NCBI GenBank assembly: GCA_963556695.1
Contig: CAUWAG010000018.1
Coordinates: 1 to 64,000 of the forward strand
DNA from: Anthostomella pinea
Lineage: Eukaryota > Ascomycota > Sordariomycetes > Xylariales > Xylariaceae
Direction: 5' to 3'
DNA: 64,000 nt
This document shows positions 19,727 to 31,917 of the stretch, piece by piece; the first letter of the stretch is position 1, and each line of letters starts with the position of its first letter. Made by a program: the position numbers and the translations under genes. The notes beneath the pieces are model-generated. The model made no database searches and was not told the DNA's origin. It saw only the letters and a program-made list of their open reading frames with translations.

Positions 19727-21908
19727 ATGAATACAACAACAAACACAGTGAATGCAAAGGGATCAACTAAAGAACGGCAGCTCACTGAGCTGAGCAAGAG
19801 TGTAATGGAATGGACTCGGGCGACAGGAGAGCCTCACCAGAAAAACGGGAATCAAGTCGGGCACCCATCGATGATTATAACGAGATGCAAGCCGGGGTCG
19901 AGACTCGGCCTCGCAACCAGAGACAGGTGTGCGCACACCGACTGCGAGCCAGCGAGCCTGCGAAACAAGACAAGCACTCGGCGCCCAGTGCTGTGGGTTC
20001 GGCGCCGCGGTCGACAGTATGAAAAGAGTGAATCCTCCCCAGAGAGGACCCCAATAGATTGAGCAAGTGCTACAGGATGAAACGGGTTGCGTGGTCAACC
20101 TTGGGCCTCCCCCTGTTTTATCCCTGTATAGCCCTGGTTTCGCCTGGCGCCCAGACTTGCGGGACCCTCAATACGCAGATTGGACCCAGGGAGCCTATGC
20201 CAGGCAGCTGTCAGGTTGCTCGACACAACATGTCTGCATGTAGGGGGCGTCGGCAATGTTTGTAGCCTTTCCAAGTATACAATAGTCATACAGCCTCGAC
20301 AGCGCAATACTCGCAGCAGCTATGTCCGACCTCCGCCATCACGCAGTCTGACGGTTGCGGTGCAAGTGGACGAAGCTATAATGTGACATTTCTTACCGAA
20401 TCCTTCACGATGGCCATACTGCCATGCCGGCTCCAATGCTTCAAGCCGGTATACTTGCCTACGGTGCGCCTTGATACATCTCCAATCCTTCGAGTCGTCC
20501 AAGTCAAATTGTGAGGACCCCCAATGCTAAAGGCAAGCGAATGAGCCCTACGCTGTTGACCGCGATGGTCTGGTTCCCTCGGTTTCGTACTTCTGACATG
20601 GGACGATCGAGTGAATGGCGATGCCTAGGTAGAGGCCAGGCTAGGATATACCGCATTCTGCCATCTCTCGCGATGATTGGTGGGGGCAGTAAACACTTTC
20701 GTATGCGCACCATGACGGCGCGGCAACCCGGATTGCTCTCGTCCCGCGGGAGATGTCGTGTCGATGTCCTCGCCAGATGCCGTGGCGTTGTCCTCGCCCA
20801 CGGGCAGGCTGGATGGATACAACAGACCGCCATGGCCGCCCCACGGCCGCCTTCTTGGGATACGAGGCATTCGTACGTCTCGAGGCCCAACGTCCCTGGG
20901 GCGCCTTCTCACGTCTCCCATCTTATCCGGGTCAACGCCTTGCTCGATGATGCTGCTTACCAAAGCCGCAAATTGAGGACCTCCTGACACCCGTCCCTGC
21001 CGCCCCCTCTGCTGAGCTCCGGGTGTACGAAGTCGATGCCCTGGAATGCGTGTTCAGACTCGACGCGGCTGAATATATGTGCACGCCACACTTCCTGCAG
21101 GCCTTGCCCTGGATGGCTGCGTTGGCAGTCGACCGAGACGAATGGCGACAAGGCCAATCCCACTTCTGATGGGAAAGCCTAGTCGGTCTGCATCGTCAGG
21201 GTGATGATATGGCGCATACGAGCAGTCAGTCACCGAGTTCCGTCCTACACCCAACATGGCGCGTGTATTGTGAACCTCGGGGTGGGGTGGTGGCCAGCGA
21301 TGGCTTACCATATGGACTTGGCGCATGACTCCGCGATGATCGTCCGTTGGCAGAAACGGGAAGGGTAATGGGAGGAGATGCGCTGATTACAAATCGCATC
21401 AGAGGTTACATGCAGCTTCCACGGCATCCCGAGCGCTACCTGTCCCTGAGTCGTGGGGCCGCAGTAGTGCCCGCCTGGTCTTCCTACTATCAGTCTTCCT
21501 ACTAGTCGACAGGCATGGCGGCATGGCGGCATGGCCCGCATGAGCCGAGGGGGTGACAGCTCTGGAGATACGAGATACCTAAGCTGTGACCAGTCAACTC
21601 GATCGATGTTGGACGATGTTGCCATATCTACCAGTCTTTCGGCAGACAACTGGTTGACTGGATGTGGCACAACTGGGTATACATACCTCATGTACGTATG
21701 TACTACTCAAGGCGTGCTAGGGCGGTTCCATCATCGTGCAAGGAGACAGACAAGTGTCAAGTGTCAACAAGTGGACGGTGGTCTCAGATCTCAGAGAAGG
21801 CCCGGAGTTGCGGAGCGGGGTGGAGCGGCCGATATGAGCGCGCCGCGACGTCACCATTAGGGCCTCTTTCTCTTCAGCAGAGGCACATTTATCAGAGTAC
21901 TTGAGAAG
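19727..21908. other. Intergenic/eroded, no gene assigned
   Basis: Long overlapping frames occur on the minus strand (for example 20957-21163 and 20625-20990) with partly protein-like composition. I cannot join them into a gene or recognise a domain. Decayed coding DNA is possible. Confidence 0.35.
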
Positions 21909-21918
21909 TATATATAAG
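21909..21918 (+). promoter_or_regulatory. TATA box of the reductase gene
   Basis: TATATATAAG lies 63-72 bp upstream of the ATG at 21981. This is a plausible core promoter element for the medium-chain reductase. Confidence 0.5.
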
Positions 21919-21980
21919 TAGCAGAATTCGCGATCCGGTCACTTATCTTCTTGCCACCCGCCCACCACCACTCATACACC

Positions 21981-23255
<1,275 letters not shown>

Positions 23256-23564
23256 TTCTGGAGAGTGTATCACCTGGGATTTGTGTCAGCATGCGGCCTA
23301 TGCTGTCGGCAAACTGATTACAGTTGCAGATTGAACTAAGTACTGCCTTCGAAGCTCATGACGCATCCTAACACATCGCTCTTCCATACACACTCGTCAA
23401 AATCCCGGTGCATGTGTCAAGTCTTGCGACCGGCCCTTCTCTACATTCGTCAGCCTTCACCCACGTATAGTGATGTTGTATGCAGTTGGGTGCGTGCCCT
23501 CCCTCCATTTGCGCATAGCCCTACTCTATCTGACCTTCTGCTCCTCCACATCCTCAGGTAGGCT

Positions 23565-23715
23565 CGACCACTTACTAATACACACGGCCGTTCTTCATCA
23601 CCGCAAGGACACTATCCACCGGACCCTAAGCATGCCAATATTGTCCAAGGGGTCATTGAGCATCAACAGATGCGCGACGAAGCCTTCCCGAACCTGACCT
23701 ATGAAGAGCAGCTAG
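23565..23715 (-). pseudogene. Amidohydrolase C-terminal relic
   Basis: Reading leftward, the stretch encodes G-Q-V-R-E-G-F-V-A-H-L-L-M-L-N-D-P-L-D-N-I-G. After a one-base frame change it encodes V-L-A-V-M-K-N-G-R-V-Y and stop. This is the standard C-terminal pattern of metal-dependent amidohydrolases (G-x-I-x-E-G-x-x-A-D-L-L...D-P-L-x-D-I...V-M-K-x-G). The remainder of the enzyme is not recognisable upstream. It is a frameshifted remnant. Confidence 0.55.
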
Positions 23716-24497
23716 GAATGGGTGTTCACGTATATGTACAGTGGTCAGTTTTGAGTCTTGGCTGGTCAAAATGGAATGGGATGGCAGGGTAAGAAGTGGA
23801 CTCAAAGTCAAGCCATACTCCGTAAGACATGGTAGTCGGCTGGAGAATGGAGGGCGGCCACACGTTGTCGTTTGATATCCGAGCCCCTTTCGGAACCACT
23901 GGAACATGCATTGCCAGAGTAATTAATGCACTTTCCCCCTTTTTGTCTGCCAGCGAGGGAGATGCTCGTGTTTAGGTGGAGACTAACGAGTGATGGGCCA
24001 TGTGTATCGTCCAGGTAATAAATTGCCAGTGCGGATGGATGTATTGTGGGACCCTAACCGGCAGCATCACATTGACCATGCTGTATATCCCATCAAGCTT
24101 GAGGTCCAGAATCTAGCTTGCGACTTGGCTACGGCGAGGCATCCATGTGCTCAGCAGCAGGCGCTCTGTTTCCTACTGGACCAATCTCCCCTACCAACGG
24201 TGCCCTACGCAGCAATCGCCGGTATAAGACTCTCCCAGGCTTCTGTCGACCGAGGCGAGGAGGACGCTGTCCGGCGCATCTCACCGCTATAGATACACAT
24301 CCCAAGGGCCCAAGATGGGCTGGTACGTGTACATGTGCTCATCGTGATATTTTCCAACAATCCAACAAGACACCACGAAGAAGGGGGTATTAGTCCGACG
24401 CCTGAAAATGCACTCCATCATGAAGATACGCCGTGTTTCCCGCCACCGCATGTTCCGCCCATGAGGCCGCTTCCCCAGTGCTGGACATCCGCTGCCA
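23716..24497. other. Intergenic, nothing further seen
   Basis: This lies between the amidohydrolase relic and the 3' end of the STU2-like gene. No supported gene or RNA is present. Confidence 0.4.
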
Positions 24498-27348
24498 CTA
24501 CGATCGGCTGAATCCCTGCTTGGCCTACTTTGGATTAGTCTGAGTAGAGGTGGTATGGGGACACGGGACGCATCCTACCTTCATCAGCTCTATCCTCGCT
24601 TTGAGCTGGCTTGTGACTTCTGCTGCCCTCTTCCAGCTCTCGACACCGTTTCCACTGCCACCAGCGGCTGCTGAGCTGGTAGCGCGACCTGACCCAGCGC
24701 CATGAGCGACGCCTTCATCGATGGTCGTGCTCCTGGCTCCGCGAGCGGGACTCCCCCTACCACTCGACCCGCTGCCGTACCTCATTTCCGGACTGAGCTT
24801 GCTCCGGGGATATGGGGGAAGTGCATCGCCGTTCTCCTTCTCCTCCGAGAAGGTACTGGTGAAGCTCATGCGGTTCGATCTCGCACCCAATTGGTTCGAG
24901 CCATCGCGGTAGATGCCCCCATCGTCGGGCGTTGGACTGGTCACCCCGGGACTTCCGAGTCCTCCAGCGCCGCCAATCCCCTCAGCCCTACTGAGTGCGC
25001 GCTTGAGGCGTTCCAGTTCCCGCCGGAGTCTCTCGTTGACCTGCTCGGCTGCTTCCGCATCGCTTCGAGCCCTGACCAGCTGCGTCTCTTTGGCCTTGAT
25101 GCTCAGGACGTCGCGAGTGTGGTCCTCGATAAGCCCGGCGTTTTGATTCTTAAGCTCCTGGACCTCGGACGAAAGCCTGCCTCGCTCGTGTCGCATCTCG
25201 TCCACTTGCTTGGTGAGCCGGTCGTTGGACGCACGCAGCTCCTCCAGCTCCGCCCTCTCGATAGCCGTGAGCCCACTTGAAGGAGGCGGAGAGGCCGCCG
25301 TAGGGGCGGGTGCCGATGCAGCGCTCGGCTTCGCAAGAGATCGCGCCGCTAGACCACCTCGCCCCAATCCGATTCGAGGTTTAGGGGGAGGCGATACGAC
25401 CGGTGGTTCATCGTCCTCAAATGGCGGCGGCGGCGGCGGCGCTGCAGCTGCTGGGGGCCTGCGTGGAGATGCCACGCCCGAGACGGGGATGCGTCTCTGT
25501 AGTCCAGTAGGTGCTTTGAGCCCGGAGATGCCAGACGGTTTAGGCGTCCCCGGTTTCGCGCCGGCCGGCGCAGCCCTCGACGTCGGCTGCGGCGCCAAAG
25601 GTGTCGAGTCTGCAACTGGAGGATGTGCGGCCTTCTTGACAGCACCGGGACCCTTCTTGACACCGCCGGCAATCTTCTTGGGGCCACCAGGGGCAGCCCG
25701 TGCTACCGGAGCCGGGGCAGGCTTGGGCTTGGGCTTGTCTTTAGCTTTGACCTCGGCTTTTTCGTAGAATTCCTTAATCTTGGTCTTCCGAATGTCGTCC
25801 AAGCCCTCGAGATGAGGATTCATGGCGCGCTCGCCAATGATCTTCATAACGGTTCCTAGCACCTCGGCACCGCCAGATCTCAAACCCTCACTAGACTCGG
25901 AGAGCAACTTCTTACCAGCTTCGACAATGCTGGTTATTTCGGGCTTGCTCGGTACCTCCCGTGTAGTGCAAAGACAGCGGACCAGGAACTTCATTGTGCC
26001 TTCTTTGACTTGAGGATTTTTGTGCACCAAGAAAGACATGATGTCCTCCATGCATTCGGAGAACGTAGTCGCTAGGAAGACCTGGTCCAAAGCGGCACCC
26101 AAGGCGTCGGCCACTGTCTGCTTCTTCTCCTTCAAACGCTCCATGATGGGCGCCATGACGACGGACCGGTATCTGCCGTAGCCCTTCCGCAGACCCTGGG
26201 CCAGGACTTCGATGCATTGGGCGGCCTGGGTGACGACAGCGATGTTGGCATCCTTCATGCACTTGGCCAGGCCGCGGTTAATCTCGCCGAAGTCGCCATC
26301 CTTGATCCTCGGAACGTTGATCGCGGCAAAAAGCCCCTCGAGAGCCTCCTTGCGATCCTTCCACTTGGATGAGGCCAGGTTGTCGTGGAAACCCGGGGGA
26401 ACCTTGGACAGCACATCCTGAGGCTCTGCTAGGTCGAAGGCGTCAATTTCGGCGGGCTCGTCAACACCATCGCCGTCGTCCATCTCGTCGCCCTCGGCAC
26501 CGGGTGGCGGCGCGCGGGCCATGGCGGCCTGCTGGGACCTCAGGAGTCGTTCCTGCTTGGGCGCCGGCTCAGCTTTGATCTTTTCGAACTGGGCTTCCAG
26601 GTCAGACTGCTGTGTCGGCTTGAGATCGCCCCAGAACATGGGTTTCATGGCGTCTCGCAACCACCTATAGAACTCGACAGCCAGGTTTGTGGCCTCGGCT
26701 CGCACGTTCTTGTCGGCATGGCCGAATGCTTTCGGGAGAACTTTGAGTACTGGTTTGGGGTCGGCGACCTTGCAGCCATAGTTGTGGAAGATGGTGGTCA
26801 GCGCAGCCAGGGCGGCAGCGATGACTTTGGGCTGTTTCGCAGAAAGGGCGGGCATGATGTCGTCGACGACAGGAGGCGCAGTATCGAGCTCGATCAGGAG
26901 CAGCAAGGCCTCGACAGACGAGGCCTTTGTGCCTGGCCTTGTAGAAACGAGCCCCTTCTCGACGATGGATGTGATAACGTGGCCGCGTGAACGTATACAT
27001 CCGTCCCTGCCGCCGAACTTGAGGAAGGCGCAATAGGCAGCGATGCCGTCCGACTGCGCGGCAACGTTGGAATCTGCCACGGCGCCCTTCCACAGGCTGG
27101 GATCTTGGTTGAATGGGCGAAAGGCGGGATCGTGCTCGCCCGGGGTGATCTCAAACTGCTTGGCGGCATCTTCGTATGCCTGCTTCCGAACTTTCCACAC
27201 CTGCGAAGAAGATGGGGGTGATTAGCGCCACGTTCCTCAGCCCAGACAGAGACAGTCGAGCCAGGCTGGACAGGAAGACAGTACGCACCTTGTGTACCCA
27301 TCGGTCGGTCAAGGGCAGAGAGCTGTAGTCTGGCTCTCCGTCGGCCAT
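24498..27348 (-). CDS. STU2: STU2/XMAP215-family microtubule polymerase (TOG-domain protein)
   Basis: Three exons (27348-27289, 27200-24579, 24524-24498) give 902 residues, close to yeast Stu2 (888). The short first exon ends in W-V-H-K and the last encodes only A-K-Q-G-F-S-R-S. Both are needed to restore the conserved termini. Introns are 88 and 54 bp with GTGCGT and GTAGGA donors, phase 0. Two TOG domains occupy about residues 1-240 and 290-520, each starting with the L-x-D-R-x-x-H-K-x-W-K-x-R or S-S-K-W-K-D-R-K-E-A-L pattern. A basic, Pro/Ala-rich microtubule-binding linker follows, then a coiled coil (about 669-756) for dimerisation and a Ser-rich tail. Family members bind tubulin dimers and speed growth at plus ends, spindle poles and kinetochores. 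Confidence 0.93.
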
Positions 27349-29348
27349 GACTGTGGTGGAGGGACTCGGCGAGGGAGCGGGATGTACGGTTTGGTCGACG
27401 GCAGGCTGCTTCGGCTTGACGGTAGAGTTCTTTCTGATGAGGTTGGGAGATAGTGCGGATGCTACCTTTCTCATTAGTTTGGGCAGTACGGGGTGTTTGG
27501 GGAGGTGGAGGGGCATTTTGTAGAGACGGCGGGCCACATGGGAACATGGGGCGCAGAGCCTATAGGGAAGACTGAAGAAGGCGGCGCTCTCACTGAGCAT
27601 GTAATAACATCAAGGACATGGAGGTAGGCACCACCTGCATGGCAGACCTGGGAGGTAGGTAGCCAGTGGAAAGTGCGCACAGGTGTTGGTCCTCCATCCC
27701 CAGGTAGTCGCGGGCGGACACTGACACCTCACCCAGGCTACCAGAAAGCAGGCACGACGAGGCAGCGGACAGACAGGAAACGCGCTCACTCACCTGCAGA
27801 CTCGAAATCAATTCAGCGTACCTAGGGTCACGTTTTAGTGACAAGAAGTATTCGAGGGGCGGCGAACGGTGGGAGCGGGAGGCGTTTTGTACAGCTCGAT
27901 GTGTGAGGACTGGAAGTATGATGCAGGTATGCGCTTGAGTATTACAATTGTACGTATGCTTGCACGTACATATACGTAACGTAGGAAGCAGAGGTGGAAG
28001 TTGTAGGGAGGAGGGATATATTACGGCGGCGGCGAGGATGGTGATCAATAAGAAGAAGAAGATGATGGTACTTTTTGGGAAGAGTCGCATGTGCTGTCAC
28101 GCAGGCCCGAAAGGTACCTGCATGAAGCGCGTCGGGGGGCAACCAGCACGGACGGCGCACTGTACGCGGGCTATCTTACAGGGCTATCAGTCGGGTTCAA
28201 TGCTGTGCTGTCCTGGTGGGTGTTTTGGAGCCACTTCCAGAGGTCCCCTCACTCAAAACCTGAGGTGCCAGCATTGAATCTGCATCTACAGAGTGCCATC
28301 ATCATTACCGACATTAACCAGACGTTCCATACGGCTATGCGTAATAAGATTCACACCATACCTTACAGCAAGGGCTAGGTATCTTCCAGGCCATCTGAAT
28401 CTATCTGTATCAGGTACTTGTCTCATCCTCTCATAACAATTTGTTGTTTCTTAGGTCTAACTTTAGGTGTCAATATTGAACCCCTCATCAATTGTCAATT
28501 GATCCCATGTGGGGGAAGTCCAACGTTGACGGGGTCCGGCCACGGGGTCAAGGCATGTTGGAATGGATGTGGCTTGTGCATCTGCAACAGCGACTGGAAC
28601 ATAAACATGTGGCTTGGCTGCTTGCATAGAATATGTGTGGCGTACATCATCATGGATAATATTGAATGAACCACACCACATAGACTGGACTTTGCCAACA
28701 CCGACATTCGAGATCAAGCATCGACAGCCGCAGTTCTTGATATCTCGAAACTCACTGATCACTTCTTCTTCCCCCGGCCAGGATACACGCACAAATCCCA
28801 TATCCCACATCCCACTTGCACGTCCAAAGTGCCCTGGCAGCCTGGCAGATAACGCAAGCGCAGACGAGCATCCCGTTCGTTACCTTGGTTGCGTTAGGCC
28901 GTGAGTGACAACGGCCACTACAACTTCACCCTCATCCTGCCATCTACCTCTCTAATCATCCAGTCGACAACCTAACCTCGAGGCTTGAACCTGACTGTTT
29001 CCACTGGCCTTTCCCAATTGCTGCCTACTGTTAAGCACCTACCCTACGCACGCACAGAGCCTACTAGGGGTAGCCAATCGTGGGGCCTTCAAGGGGACGA
29101 CTGCCACACGGTACACCTAGATCTCAGATCGAAAATCAGACCCGGTTTCTTCAGCCTTCGGGTCTCTTCCTCTGCATTGTTGTCTGTCACGCTGGTGTCG
29201 GCGTGTCCGCCCTTTGTTGTCGCCCCGTTCTGCCCGCAGCCGCACCCTTGCGCCCATCGTATATCTACCTCCTTTCTTTTTCTCGTGAAGCCGGTCTCGC
29301 TGAGCTGCGCTGCGCTCATGAGCGCCTTGTTCCGCGGACCGGTCCAAG
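27349..29348. other. Divergent promoter region between STU2-like and PAC1-like genes
   Basis: Two kilobases separate the divergently transcribed genes. Short frames occur but none is convincing. Pyrimidine-rich stretches just upstream of 29349 fit a fungal leader. Confidence 0.5.
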
Positions 29349-30921
29349 ATGAGCCAAATCCTCACCTCGCGCCAGGCCGAAGAGCTGTACGTGCCCCTCT
29401 CTCTTTTCCCTTTTGTCCTCTTTTCTTGCTGCGCTGCTGAGGCAACCTGGGCTGACCTGCGTCGTGTGACAATAAGACACAAAGCCGTTATTGCCTACTT
29501 GTCCTCCAATAATCTGTCTGCTGCTGCCAACGCACTGCGAGACGAACTAGAAGTAAGCGACACCTTTGATGCCGCCACCTCGAAGAAATACGAAGGCCTC
29601 CTGGAGAAGAAATGGACGAGCGTTGTCAGACTGCAGAAGAAGGTAGGGAGCGCCCCGCCTACCTCTCCCTGCTCGATGCCCGGTTTGGTAGAGCGGCCGC
29701 TTGCTAATACGTTGCGTGCCCGCCCAGATTATGGACCTCGAGTCCAGGAATGCTTCCCTCCAGTCAGAATTAGACAATGCGACGCCCACGTCGCTATCTC
29801 GCCGGAACCAAGATCCCACCAGCTGGCTTCCCAGGTCGCCCGCCCGTCACACCCTACAATCCCACCGGGAGCCCATCACCTGCGTCGCCTTCCACCCCGT
29901 CTTCTCCTCCCTGGCCTCGGGCTCGGAAGACTACACCATAAAGATCTGGGATTGGGAGCTGGGTGAGCTCGAACGAACCATCAAGGGTCACACCAAGGCC
30001 GTACTTGATGTCGACTTTGGCGGCCCCAGAGGCGGCACGCTGCTGGCATCGTGCTCGAGCGACCTGACAATCAAACTGTGGGATCCTTCGGACGAGTACA
30101 AAAACATCCGGACGCTGCCGGGTCACGACCACAGTGTCAGTGCTGTCCGCTTCATCCCGTCGGGCGCTGCCGGGGCCCCCAGCTCCGGCAACCTTCTCGT
30201 ATCTGCTTCTAGGGACAAGACGTTGCGCATCTGGGACGTCTCGACAGGGTATTGCGTCAAGACAATACGAGGACATGCAGACTGGGTTCGGGGCGTGTGT
30301 CCGTCCGCCGATGGACGTTACCTACTATCAGCTGGTAACGACCAGACGGCCCGCCTCTGGGACATGTCGCTTGCCAACCCCGAAAGCAAGCTCACGTTGA
30401 TTGGTCACGAACATACCATCGAGTGCTGTACCCTCGCGCCCTCGGCAGCCTACCAGTACCTGGCGCCCCTCGCCGGCCTGAAGAGACCACCAGCGACATC
30501 CAACACTGCCGAGTTCATGGCGACGGGATCGCGGGACAAGTCGATACGCATATGGGATGCGCGGGGCAATTGCATCAAGACGCTGAACGGGCACGATAAT
30601 TGGGTGCGGGCCCTGGTCTTCCATCCGGGTGGGAAGTATCTGTTTAGCGTGGCTGACGACAAGACGCTAAGGTGTTGGGACTTGACCCAGGAGGGCAAGT
30701 GTGTGAAGACACTTTCAGATGTCCACGGCCACTTTGTATCATGCCTGCGGTGGGCTCCAGGTATCGTGCGAGAACCTGCAGCCGGCAACGGCACGGCGGA
30801 GGGCCCGAACGGCACCGCAAACGGCGCAGCGAAACCAGGCGCTACGGCTGTCGACGTACAGATCCGATGCGTGATTGCGACTGGAAGTGTGGATCTGAAC
30901 GTTAGGATATTTGCCAACTGA
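29349..30921 (+). CDS. PAC1: Nuclear distribution protein PAC1/nudF (LIS1 homologue)
   Basis: Exons 29349-29386, 29477-29642 and 29728-30921 encode 465 residues. The 13-codon first exon ([13 protein letters not shown]) and the start of exon 2 (H-K-A-V-I-A-Y-L) make up the LisH dimerisation motif. A short coiled coil follows. From about residue 111 there are seven WD40 repeats with clear G-H and W-D ends ([69 protein letters not shown]). LIS1 proteins bind dynein and hold it at microtubule plus ends, driving nuclear migration in hyphae. Introns are 90 and 85 bp with GTACGT and GTAGGG donors. Confidence 0.95.
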
Positions 30922-31917
30922 TGGGGAATGATTGGGGAGAGCCGATGCCCCCTGAGTCTCAAATAACGACGCCCCTCGAGCCATGATAGCCATGATGACG
31001 ACTGAGGCCAGCCAGCTGCGCGCGTCGTCGAAGCTGTGCTCGAATTAGTCTGCTTGGAAGAGAGGGAATGGGTCCAATGGAGGAGGGACATTTGGCCGTG
31101 CACATATCCAAGGTTGGCGTCATCTTCCACGGCGCGTCATATGGCATTGTTGAAGCTGATGCATGAATTGCAGGAGTACATAAAACATAATAGATACCCC
31201 TTACCAATGTGTACTTGACGAGGAGTTCGCCTTGGTGCCTTTTGCATTGCTATCCGCCAGGAACGAGAAGGCCCCTCCGCGTAGTAGATGTTTGAATTTC
31301 CCGAAAACATCCGGACACAAGAGCATTAGGGGCCCAAGAGAACCAACCGCACCAGTCGACGTTGTTGGTCCCGATTACGGCATGCACTACAAACCGCGAT
31401 GCCCGTGACGTACATATGTGTACCTAATTAGGCATTTATCCTTCTCAACTTGATGCGTGATGCGCAAGATAGCCAGCCGGCTGTCCCCCGGGAAGACTCC
31501 CGGCGCGCGCCGGTGAACCGCGGCTCTACAACGGCATTGGGCAAAGCATACCATATACAACCCCGCTTCGGCGAGTCAGCAAGGCCGGAGGTCGGATTCC
31601 ACAACCCATTGCCAACCTGGAATGGTCCTAAGACCTTTCTGTAACGTTGCTTGGGGTCGGCACACCATTGTCTCGCTCGGCGTTCTGCGGGTGATAGGCC
31701 GACTCCATCTGACTTGCAGATTCCGTATCGCTATCATCAAGACATAGGTAGGTGGGTATATATCTGGTAATGAATGGCACGCTAGACACATACATATAGC
31801 AACGTACATGCTCATCTTTGCTATCACTCATATTACTACTATCAACTAATGGAATACCCGTGACTGGAACTCAGCACACCATCCCAGCGACATACTGTTT
31901 CCGCCAACGAGAGCGGT
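30922..31917. other. Intergenic, no gene seen
   Basis: This lies between two co-directional genes. Short frames only. Confidence 0.5.

Noticed and set aside
24702..26990. Plus-strand open frames across the STU2-like gene
   Set aside because: They are antisense shadows of a GC-rich gene whose minus-strand exons match a known family end to end.
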